Assembly (NCBI RefSeq): GCF_002160755.1
Contig: NZ_NFLE01000001.1
Span: forward strand, 286,671 to 350,670
Direction: 5' to 3'
DNA from: Lachnoclostridium sp. An14
GTDB taxonomy: Bacteria; Bacillota; Clostridia; Lachnospirales; Lachnospiraceae
Length of the DNA stretch: 64,000 bases
Shown: positions 57,485 through 64,000 of the stretch, piece after piece
Numbering within the stretch: position 1 is the stretch's first letter
How the letters are laid out: the number at the start of each line of letters is the position of its first letter
Translations under genes and position numbers: made by a program
Notes under the pieces: model-generated
Seen by the model: the letters and a program-made list of their open reading frames with translations, nothing else
Database searches by the model: none
What the model was told of the DNA's origin: nothing

Positions 57485-58873
57485 TTATCTCTCCTCCAAT
57501 TCCTGGTACAGTTCTTCTAATTCATAGGCTCCGTAGTCCGCTTGATCCTCCCGCTCTCTCTCCAGGCCCAGGACGGCGTCCACGAAATCTTGTCCGCTTG
57601 ATTTTACAATATTCACCGGTACTTGTAAAGCGTTTTGTACCTCCTGTCTGGTCACGTCGTCTAAGAACACCTCCTCGCCGCTGCGGAACATACACTCCGG
57701 CAGCAGGAGCCGTTCTCCCAAGGGCTTGCCCTTTAACTGAGCGATCAAATCCTGGCCGGTCACCAGTCCGGCTACGGTGATGCTCTCCCCGAAAAAGTGA
57801 TTCACAATGGGGTATAAATGCACCGTCCTGCCGGGGAAAATCTCCTGGATTTCCTCCAGATAGCGTTTTAAGTATCCCGCCGGCAGCACCCCGGTGGCGA
57901 TGGAAAGCTCCTCCCTTTTCCCGTCGTCGGAAAGCCCCTCTAAGGCAGCCCGCACCTCCTCCGTCATCAGGCGGATCATCCCCACCCCGTTTTCCAGCTG
58001 GATGTAGCCGTCGTAGCGCTCCTCCTCCGGCATTTCCCGGCCGGCCAGCATATAAAACTCGTCGCTGGCGTGGATGAAATGGAGGCCGTGCTCCGGATAG
58101 AGTCTCCTCTGCCAGGACTCAATCAGGTCGATGACTGCCTCCGCGTCCTCCTTTCCAAACGGCTCCAGGGGATAGAGGCCGTCCCGAAACCTGGACAAGC
58201 CCACCGGCACCACGGACACGCTCTCCATATGGGGCAGGTAGGCGGTGAGATCCCGGATGGTACGCTCCAGCTCCGCTCCGTCATTTACCCCCTTGCAGAG
58301 GACGACCTGGCCGTTCATGGGGATCCCGGCCTCGTAGAGACGGTCGATCTTTTTTAACGCCTCCCCGGCAAACCGGTTGTGAAGCATTTCGCACCGCAGT
58401 TCGGGGTTGGTGGTCTGAACGGAAATGTTGATGGGGGCCAGGTGGAACTTGATGATGCGCTCGATGTCCCGGTCCTTCATGTTGGTGAGGGTGATGTAGT
58501 TTCCCTGGAGGAAGGAAAGGCGGGAATCGTCATCCTTAAAATACAGGGTCTCCCGCATCCCCGGGGGCATCTGGTCGATGAAACAGAAGATGCACTTGTT
58601 GCAGCAGGTCTTGTAGTCGCTCATAAGGCCGTTTTCAAAGGTCAGCCCCAGGTCCTCCCCGCCGTTTTCAATGTCCAGCTCCCACTCCTCTCCGTCCGCC
58701 TTCCGCACCAGAAGGGTGACGGCCTCGCTGTCGATCCAGTATTCATAGTCGAAAATGTCTTCAATCTCATTGCCGTTTATGGTGAGGAGCTCGTCCCCCG
58801 GCTCCAGCTCCAGCTCCCAGGCGATGGAACCCGGTTCCACGGCACTGATCTTGTGCCCTTTTATCTTTTTCAT
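57485..58873 (-). CDS. DUF512 protein: PDZ domain plus radical-SAM-like domain
   Basis: 462 residues. N-terminal PDZ-like domain ([26 protein letters not shown]), then [32 protein letters not shown], a Cys-x2-Cys-x2-Cys cluster motif of radical SAM type, and the C-terminal DUF512 part ([25 protein letters not shown]). Conserved beside der in clostridia; the reaction is not known. First gene of the operon, promoter at 58915-58943. Confidence 0.93.
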   Translation of the reverse strand: MKKIKGHKISAVEPGSIAWELELEPGDELLTINGNEIEDIFDYEYWIDSEAVTLLVRKADGEEWELDIENGGEDLGLTFENGLMSDYKTCCNKCIFCFIDQMPPGMRETLYFKDDDSRLSFLQGNYITLTNMKDRDIERIIKFHLAPINISVQTTNPELRCEMLHNRFAGEALKKIDRLYEAGIPMNGQVVLCKGVNDGAELERTIRDLTAYLPHMESVSVVPVGLSRFRDGLYPLEPFGKEDAEAVIDLIESWQRRLYPEHGLHFIHASDEFYMLAGREMPEEERYDGYIQLENGVGMIRLMTEEVRAALEGLSDDGKREELSIATGVLPAGYLKRYLEEIQEIFPGRTVHLYPIVNHFFGESITVAGLVTGQDLIAQLKGKPLGERLLLPECMFRSGEEVFLDDVTRQEVQNALQVPVNIVKSSGQDFVDAVLGLEREREDQADYGAYELEELYQELEER

Positions 58874-58914
58874 TTACAGTCTTCCTTTTTGATGATTCTT
58901 CTTTTTATTTTTTC

Positions 58915-59021
58915 ATCATACCAAGATTCCCCTTCTTTGTAAAGGAATCCGCCGGGCGATTGTTTTTTTTCCTGTAAATCTTTCCTTACTATTGACCGGC
59001 TCTCTCCGCAGATGGTATAAA
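58915..59021. promoter_or_regulatory. Divergent promoters of the DUF512-der-plsY-gpsA operon (-) and prs (+)
   Basis: Minus: TTTACA (58938-58943), 17 nt, TATGAT (58915-58920). Plus: TTGACC (58992-58997), 18 nt, TATAAA (59016-59021), about 20 nt before the prs SD. The two promoters are back to back and do not overlap. Confidence 0.75.
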
Positions 59022-59046
59022 ATAAGTATAGAAATGGAGGATTATC

Positions 59047-60255
59047 ATGGCAAATGATTACGTGTTTAACGATTCCCTTCCAGTGGCCCCGCTAAAGATC
59101 GCGGCCCTGGAGAGCTGCCGCCCTCTGGCGCAGAAGGTCAATGACCACATTGTGAATTTCCGCAAAAACGATACGGAGGAACTGCTCCGGCGGAAAGCGG
59201 ACCTGCGCTACCGCGGCTACGACGTAGCTTCCTATCTTCTGGACTGCGCCTGCCCCCGGTTCGGCTCCGGAGAGGCAAAGGCCGTCATCAACGAGTCTGT
59301 GCGCGGCACGGACATTTTCGCGATGGTGGATGTCACCAACTACAGCCTGACCTACAAGCTGAGCGGAATAACCAACCATATGTCCCCTGATGACCATTTC
59401 CAGGATCTTAAGCGCATTGTGGCGGCGACGGTAGCCACCGCTCACCGGGTGACGGTGATCATGCCCTTCCTGTACGAGGGACGGCAGCACAAGCGCACGA
59501 GGCGGGAATCCTTAGACTGCGCCCTGGCCTTGCAGGAGCTGCGGGACATGGGAGTGAGCAACATCGTCACCTTTGACGCCCACGACCCCAGGGTACAGAA
59601 CGCCATCCCCTTATCCGGCTTTGACAACTTTATGCCCACCTACCAGTTTATGAAGGCCCTTTACGACCACAACATCCCCATCAAGCTGGACAAGGACTCG
59701 CTCATGATCATCAGCCCGGACGAGGGCGCCATGCACCGGGCCGTCTACCTGGCCAACAATCTGAGCGTGGACATGGGAATGTTCTATAAAAGAAGGGACT
59801 ACTCCCAGGTGATCGACGGGCGCAACCCCATCGTGGCCCACGAATTCTTAGGCTCCTCCGTGGCGGGAAAGACGGTGATCATCGTGGATGACATGATCTC
59901 CTCCGGGGAGAGCATCCTGGACACGGCGAAAGCCCTGAAGGATCGGAACGCGGCGCGGATCATCCTCTGCTGCACCTTCGGCCTCTTTACCAACGGCCTG
60001 GAGAAATTCGACGACTACTACGCCAGGGAGTATTTCGACTACGTGATCACCACCAACTTAAACTACCGCCCGTCCCAGCTTTTGGAGCGGCCCTGGTATC
60101 TGGAGGCGGACATGAGCAAATTCATGGCGGCCATCATCAATTCCTTTAACCACGACGCCTCTTTAAACGCGTCCCTGTCGCCCACGGCGAAGATCCAGAA
60201 ACTGGTATCCAAGTACCAGGCAGATGGGTATGAGTATTTTGAGACCATTGGGTAG
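59047..60255 (+). CDS. prs: Ribose-phosphate pyrophosphokinase (PRPP synthetase), long form
   Basis: Makes PRPP from ribose 5-phosphate and ATP for nucleotides, His and Trp. 402 residues, about 85 longer than the usual 315; the extra length is an N-terminal extension and internal insertions, seen also in other Lachnospiraceae. Motifs: FLYEGRQHKRTRRESLDCALALQEL (flexible/ATP region), TFDAHDPRVQN, and PRPP-binding VIIVDDMISSGESILDTA (about 277-294). SD GGAGG 6 nt before the ATG. Confidence 0.93.
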   Translation: MANDYVFNDSLPVAPLKIAALESCRPLAQKVNDHIVNFRKNDTEELLRRKADLRYRGYDVASYLLDCACPRFGSGEAKAVINESVRGTDIFAMVDVTNYSLTYKLSGITNHMSPDDHFQDLKRIVAATVATAHRVTVIMPFLYEGRQHKRTRRESLDCALALQELRDMGVSNIVTFDAHDPRVQNAIPLSGFDNFMPTYQFMKALYDHNIPIKLDKDSLMIISPDEGAMHRAVYLANNLSVDMGMFYKRRDYSQVIDGRNPIVAHEFLGSSVAGKTVIIVDDMISSGESILDTAKALKDRNAARIILCCTFGLFTNGLEKFDDYYAREYFDYVITTNLNYRPSQLLERPWYLEADMSKFMAAIINSFNHDASLNASLSPTAKIQKLVSKYQADGYEYFETIG

Positions 60256-60642
60256 AGATGAAAGAGGAAATGGAGAAATCAGGACACTGAACATCGAAAG
60301 ACGTCCGCGGTGAGTGCGCTTTGGGAAAGGCGGAAATTGCGGGAAACGCGGAAATCGCGGAATGAATACGGAATCAGAGACGGAATCTGCCCGGCCGGTC
60401 CGGCGCCTGTTTATGGCGTCTGGGACGGCCGGGGTTTTGATTTTTGGGGCTTTGAATTTGCTGGTTTTTGGTTCGCTGGCTTTGGGGTTGCGGGTTTTGG
60501 GTTCGCTGGCTTTTTGTTTGCTGGTTTTTGGTTCGCTAGCTTTTGGTTCGCCGGGTTCTGGGTTCGCTAGCTTTTGATTCGATGGTTTTGGGCTCGCTGC
60601 TTTTCATTTTCCACTTAGGGGCGGATTTTTCTGGCCCGGTTT
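60256..60642. other. Intergenic region after prs dominated by a minisatellite
   Basis: Contains the GCGGAAAT-type repeats around 60332-60360 and the 15-bp array at 60433-60598. Long open frames exist across it in all three plus frames, as expected of a 15-bp repeat without stops, but none has a good SD and start. No clear prs terminator was found. Confidence 0.6.
60433..60598 (+). repeat. 15-bp minisatellite, about 11 units
   Basis: Consensus GGTTTTTGGTTCGCT. Units start at 60433, 60448, 60463, 60478, 60493, 60508, 60523, 60538, 60553 (16 nt), 60569 and 60584. Unit length is a multiple of three, so one frame reads a GFxFA pentapeptide repeat and another LLVFGSLA-type hydrophobic sequence. 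Confidence 0.9.
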
Positions 60643-61920
60643 TTACGCCTGGCGGCGCTGAAAACCGCGGGCGGCCAGGGCAAAAAATCCGGCGGCCAGC
60701 AGAAGGCTGACGGCCCCCACCCATTTGTACGGTTCGATCAGCGTTCCAAACAGGCGGAAGAAATGGAGGTCAAATCCGAAGGTGACGGAATTGGCCGGGA
60801 AGAACTGGAGCAGGTTGTACAGGGAACGGGAAGATTTCAGGGGCACCCAGATAAACAGAGGGAGCACCACCGCCATGGTTCCCGCCGCCACCGCCGAGGC
60901 CGTCCCCCTCCTGGCCCTGGCGGAGAGAAAGGCCGTAAACGCTCCAAAGAGCACCGCGGCGGCCACCACCGATCCCAAGTGAATCAGACAGGCCTGAAAC
61001 AGGGTGATGGGATAGGTACAGCCGGGATTGACCACCTGGATGCTCACCGCTCCGCCCTCAAACCCGAAGATCATCAGGAAACACAGCCCTCCCGCGCCCA
61101 TGGTCAGAAGGCTGACACCCAGGGAAACCATGAGGGCCGCGGCGATTTTCGCCCTGCACAGAGTCTCTCTCCCGTTTCTGGCGCATAACAGGAGCTGATC
61201 CGTCTTGTCCTCGTACTCCCCGGAAAACAGCGGGGCCAGCAAAATCAGGATCACAAACAGGGCTGTGAGGGCCAGGACCTTGGAGTCGTTTATATACGCC
61301 TGGTAGCCGCCGAAATAGTCGTTGTACAGGGGTGTCTCGATCCGGCTGATGAGGGCCGCGTTTTTTTCCACTTCTTCGGCGGACAGGCCCTCCTGCCCCA
61401 TCACCACAGACATGGCAAACTCCTTAAAATCCCGGTCAAAGCTCTGTCCCTGCTCCGGCGTCAGATGGTCGATGGCCCGGTCGGGATTGACGGAGATCAT
61501 GCCCATGGCCCCTGTGGAAAGCCAGTCAGAGTCTTCCTCATAAACCGTATTGATGAGACGGACCACTGCTTCATAAGGCAGGGCATACTGAATGTAAGCG
61601 TCAGATTTTAAGTGCCTGCCGTACTCGTTGATCAAATAGTGGCTGTCGTCGGAAATCATCTCCTCATTGGCGCGAATCGCTTGGGAAACCAGCTCCCCCG
61701 TGATCTCTCCCCTCCGGGAAAGGATCACCTCTTTGTCCCGTTTCATGGCCTCATACTGGGACAGGCCGCTGCCGGCCTTATGCCAGAAGGACGTGCCGCT
61801 GACGCTGGTCCAGGCCATCACCGCCACCACGCCCAGGCAGGCGAAAAGGGCTGGGATCACCACTCTCCGTTTTCTCATTTTCTGGAATTCAAATCCCACT
61901 AATGTCCAAAAATTATTCAT
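60643..61920 (-). CDS. ABC-2 type transporter permease
   Basis: 425 residues: one N-terminal helix (VVIPALFACLGVVAVMAW), a large extracellular domain (about 50-215), then five further helices. LFSGEYEDKTDQLLLCARNGRETLCRAKI near 235 is characteristic of ABC-2 permeases. ATG overlaps the ATPase gene by 8 bp. Last gene of the sigma-factor operon; substrate unknown. Confidence 0.85.
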   Translation of the reverse strand: MNNFWTLVGFEFQKMRKRRVVIPALFACLGVVAVMAWTSVSGTSFWHKAGSGLSQYEAMKRDKEVILSRRGEITGELVSQAIRANEEMISDDSHYLINEYGRHLKSDAYIQYALPYEAVVRLINTVYEEDSDWLSTGAMGMISVNPDRAIDHLTPEQGQSFDRDFKEFAMSVVMGQEGLSAEEVEKNAALISRIETPLYNDYFGGYQAYINDSKVLALTALFVILILLAPLFSGEYEDKTDQLLLCARNGRETLCRAKIAAALMVSLGVSLLTMGAGGLCFLMIFGFEGGAVSIQVVNPGCTYPITLFQACLIHLGSVVAAAVLFGAFTAFLSARARRGTASAVAAGTMAVVLPLFIWVPLKSSRSLYNLLQFFPANSVTFGFDLHFFRLFGTLIEPYKWVGAVSLLLAAGFFALAARGFQRRQA

Positions 61921-62782
61921 GCTCTCTCATCTCCGAAAAATAGTACAGATACAAATCCTCCAGGGAGGCGGGCACCTTCACTGCCCCGGCGCAGGGCGTT
62001 TCCCCGCAGATCAGCCGCAGAAACACGCCGTTTCCCTCCCGGCGGAGGTTGATCACCGGGCAGGTTTCCATCAGGCGTTTCGCCGTCTCCGCCTCCGCCA
62101 CGCACTCAAACACCTTTCCCTCAATGGTCCCGATGATCTCCTCCAGGCTGCCGTTTTGGAGAATCTGGCCGTCCTTCATCACCAGGATGCGGCCGGCGAT
62201 ATGCTCCACATCGGAGACAATGTGGGTGGACAGCAGGACGATCCGGTCGGCTCCCAGGGAGGCAATAAGATTGCGAAACCGCACCCGCTCCTTCGGGTCC
62301 AGGCCGGCGGTGGGTTCGTCCAGAACCAACAGTTTCGGGTCGTTTAGAAGGGCCTGGGCGATACCCAGCCTCTGCTTCATGCCGCCGGAATAGGCGCGGA
62401 TCTTCTTGTTTGCCGCCTCACTTAGGGACACCAGCCGCAAAAGCTCCGCCGCTCTCCTCCTCGCCTGGGCTTTGGAAAGGCCTTTTAAGGCCGCCAGGTA
62501 CAGCAAAAAATCCATGCCCGTAAATTCCGGATAATACCCGAAGTCCTGGGGCAGGTAGCCAAGCCTGGCGCGGTAGCCCTCCTCCCCCGCGTCCATGCCG
62601 TCCAGGGAAACGGTGCCGCCGGTGGGTTTTAAAATGCCGCAGATCATCCGCAGCAGGGTGGTTTTCCCGGCTCCGTTTGCCCCCAGCAGGCCGTAGACAC
62701 CGGGGCGAAGGACGGCGCTTACCCGGTCCACCGCAATTTTATTTTTATACTGTTTCGTCAGTCTGTCCAAAATCAGTTCCAT
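61913..62782 (-). CDS. ABC transporter ATP-binding protein
   Basis: 289 residues. Walker A GANGAGKTTLLR (34-45), signature YSGGMKQRLGIAQALLND, Walker B LLVLDEPTAGLDPKER, and switch STHIVSDVEHIA. Closest in pattern to drug or bacteriocin exporters (CcmA/BcrA-like). SD GGAGG 7 nt before the ATG; overlaps the upstream membrane-protein gene by 10 bp. Confidence 0.93.
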   Translation of the reverse strand: MELILDRLTKQYKNKIAVDRVSAVLRPGVYGLLGANGAGKTTLLRMICGILKPTGGTVSLDGMDAGEEGYRARLGYLPQDFGYYPEFTGMDFLLYLAALKGLSKAQARRRAAELLRLVSLSEAANKKIRAYSGGMKQRLGIAQALLNDPKLLVLDEPTAGLDPKERVRFRNLIASLGADRIVLLSTHIVSDVEHIAGRILVMKDGQILQNGSLEEIIGTIEGKVFECVAEAETAKRLMETCPVINLRREGNGVFLRLICGETPCAGAVKVPASLEDLYLYYFSEMREHE

Positions 62783-63483
62783 GATAATTCCTCCGTCTGT
62801 CTGATCATCTCACAGCTCTGCCGGACGGTTCCGGCTCCCAGCACTGCCAGGGCCGCCAGCCACAGCAGAAAGCCCCGCTCCCCATAGGCCGCGGGAACGG
62901 CCTGAGGCAGCAAAAGGTTTCCGGCGCTCACGGCCGCCGCCAGGCCGCAGCAAAAGAAGGCGGCCTCTCTCCCCCGGACCCTGCGGACCACCCACAAGCC
63001 GCAGAAGGCGGTGAGCAGATAGGGGCAGGCCAAATAGACTCCCGTCCGAAACAGGCCGGCCCCGCTGTTTTTTCCGGCAACGGGAAGGAGCAGGAGAAAC
63101 AGGGCCAAATTCACCGCGCCTAAAATCCCCATTCTGGCCAGCACCACGCTCTTTAGGGCAAAGCGGGTGGACAGCTCCAGCTCCGCCATCCCCCAGGTCT
63201 CCGACCGGCCGCTCTCCGTCAGCACCGTCAGCGCCAGCAGGGGCATAAGGGCGGACGCCCGCCAGACCGTCTCCAGGTCCATTCCCCTCGCTCCTGCCAG
63301 GGCGGCCCCAAACACCAGGGCGGACAGGGCCCAGACACCTTTGCGGATGTACGCCGCCTGCGTACAGATAAACTGGGAAATGGAAACCGGAGCCGGAGGC
63401 ATCCTTTGAAAAAATTCTTCCTTTCCGGCGGGCTCTGGGACCGCGAAACTCTGTTTCAGGGCGTTTTTCAGTTCTCCGTTCAT
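62773..63483 (-). CDS. Membrane protein of the ECF sigma/ABC operon
   Basis: 236 residues: about 45 cytoplasmic residues, then six hydrophobic segments. The start (MNGELKNALKQSFAVPEPAGKEEFFQRMPP) is hydrophilic. Its position directly after the sigma factor, overlapping it by 4 bp, is where an anti-sigma factor is normally encoded, but no zinc anti-sigma motif (HxxxCxxC) is visible. It could instead be a permease partner. Function unknown. Confidence 0.7.
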   Translation of the reverse strand: MNGELKNALKQSFAVPEPAGKEEFFQRMPPAPVSISQFICTQAAYIRKGVWALSALVFGAALAGARGMDLETVWRASALMPLLALTVLTESGRSETWGMAELELSTRFALKSVVLARMGILGAVNLALFLLLLPVAGKNSGAGLFRTGVYLACPYLLTAFCGLWVVRRVRGREAAFFCCGLAAAVSAGNLLLPQAVPAAYGERGFLLWLAALAVLGAGTVRQSCEMIRQTEELSWN

Positions 63484-63944
63484 GAAATGTCCTCCTTTCC
63501 AAGCTGCTCCCTCAGCCGTTTTGCCGCCTGGGAAATCCTGCGGTAGGCGGCGAAGCGGGAAATCCCGATGAGGCCTGCGATGACGGAGACGGGAACCTCG
63601 TTTACGTAGCGGAGCAGCAACAGTTCCCGGTCCGTTTCCTCCAGTTTGGCCAGAGCCGCGCGGACGGAAATCCCGGTGAGGAGGCGGTCCTCCGTGCAGG
63701 CTCCCTCGTCCGCTGCCTCCTCGTCCAGAACGTCTGTCCTGCGCCTGCGGGACTCGTCCACGCAGAGGTGGCGGGCGATGGTGTACAGATACTGCATCGC
63801 CTTCCCCGTATTTACGTAATGGCTGCTCTCCAGAAACCGGAGAAAGGCCTCCTGGGTAATGTCTTCCGCTGTCTCCCGCTGGCGGACTTTGAAATAGCAG
63901 TAGCGGTACAGCCGGTCATATTGTTCCTCCAAGTCCATGGACAC
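63480..63944 (-). CDS. ECF-type RNA polymerase sigma factor
   Basis: 154 residues with sigma regions 2 (EEQYDRLYRYCYFKVRQRETAEDITQEAFLRFL) and 4 (LAKLEETDRELLLLRYVNEVPVSVIAGLIGISRFAAYRRISQAAKRLRE). I choose the GTG at 63944: the GGAGG lies 8 nt upstream, whereas the TTG at 63950 is too close and the ATG at 63938 is 14 nt away. First gene of a coupled operon with a membrane protein and ABC transporter. Upstream of it (63951-64000) only the SD and the window edge remain. Confidence 0.9.
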   Translation of the reverse strand: MSMDLEEQYDRLYRYCYFKVRQRETAEDITQEAFLRFLESSHYVNTGKAMQYLYTIARHLCVDESRRRRTDVLDEEAADEGACTEDRLLTGISVRAALAKLEETDRELLLLRYVNEVPVSVIAGLIGISRFAAYRRISQAAKRLREQLGKEDIS

Positions 63945-64000
63945 GGACAAAACCTCCTCTCATGGGGTATAACGGTTTGAGGGTGGGGGATGTGCGGGGG

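Noticed and set aside
60310..60577. ORFs across the 15-bp minisatellite
   Set aside because: Starts are GTG without SD and the frames are open only because the repeat unit lacks stops. Kept as a finding, not called as genes.

Overview
The window is a GC-rich (roughly 58-60 percent by eye) chromosomal stretch of a spore-forming anaerobic Firmicute, most likely a gut Lachnospiraceae/Clostridium-type species. This is inferred from sporulation genes (yqfC, yqfD, spoIVA), a one-chain pyruvate:ferredoxin oxidoreductase, a DUF362 ferredoxin-like protein, a T-box leader on leuS, the clostridial order DUF512-der-plsY-gpsA, and an almost universal GGAGG ribosome-binding site. I see no phage, transposase, plasmid gene, rRNA, tRNA or CRISPR array.

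Layout. 1-4.4 kb: cardiolipin synthase (cut by the window edge) divergent from a DUF362 ferredoxin protein and a DUF368 polyprenyl-phosphate transporter, then a small degenerate HPr protein. 4.7-9.2 kb: GntR/ABC transporter operon and an Xre-regulator/membrane-protein pair, each with a clear promoter and operator. 9.5-11.4 kb: two unknown genes. 11.7-18.1 kb: PFOR, a C_GCAxxG_C_C protein and a VanW-family wall protein. 18.6-25.9 kb: PHP phosphoesterase, a second HPr-like protein, AI-2E-type permease, AlaX editing protein, several small unknown proteins, an L,D-transpeptidase and an anion transporter. 26.2-31.7 kb: leuS behind a T-box, then a CsoR-family repressor and a heavy-metal P-type ATPase. 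32-39.4 kb: a minus-strand cluster rpsU, yqfC-yqfD-phoH-ybeY-DUF3048-flippase, 1-phosphofructokinase. 39.5-49.5 kb: alaS with a 43-residue membrane protein before it, LprI-like protein, Lrp regulator divergent from a MATE exporter, RNase HI, a beta-CASP nuclease and spoIVA. 49.6-58.9 kb: a complete branched-chain amino acid ABC importer (livKHMGF) lying between spoIVA and gpsA-plsY-der-DUF512. 59-64 kb: PRPP synthetase, a 15-bp minisatellite, and a four-gene ECF sigma/ABC transporter operon.

The strongest unexplained structure is not a gene. At least ten copies of a modular, multi-hairpin intergenic repeat occur in the window. Its constant core is a palindrome (ATAGGAAAC, 3 nt, GTTTCCTAT) followed by GCCTCCGGCGGGAGGC. 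Read on the minus strand, every copy lies just 3' of a minus-strand gene, and nine of ten begin at or just past the T-run of an intrinsic terminator. In one copy (33.5 kb) the palindrome supplies the stop codon of the preceding gene; in another (28.8 kb) it sits between the leuS T-box terminator and the leuS start. Other points worth checking are two HPr-fold proteins without the PTS histidine (one with Gln15 and Asp46), a 250-nt terminator-containing leader before the DUF362 gene, a perfect 16-bp palindrome at the PFOR promoter, and several unannotated small proteins.
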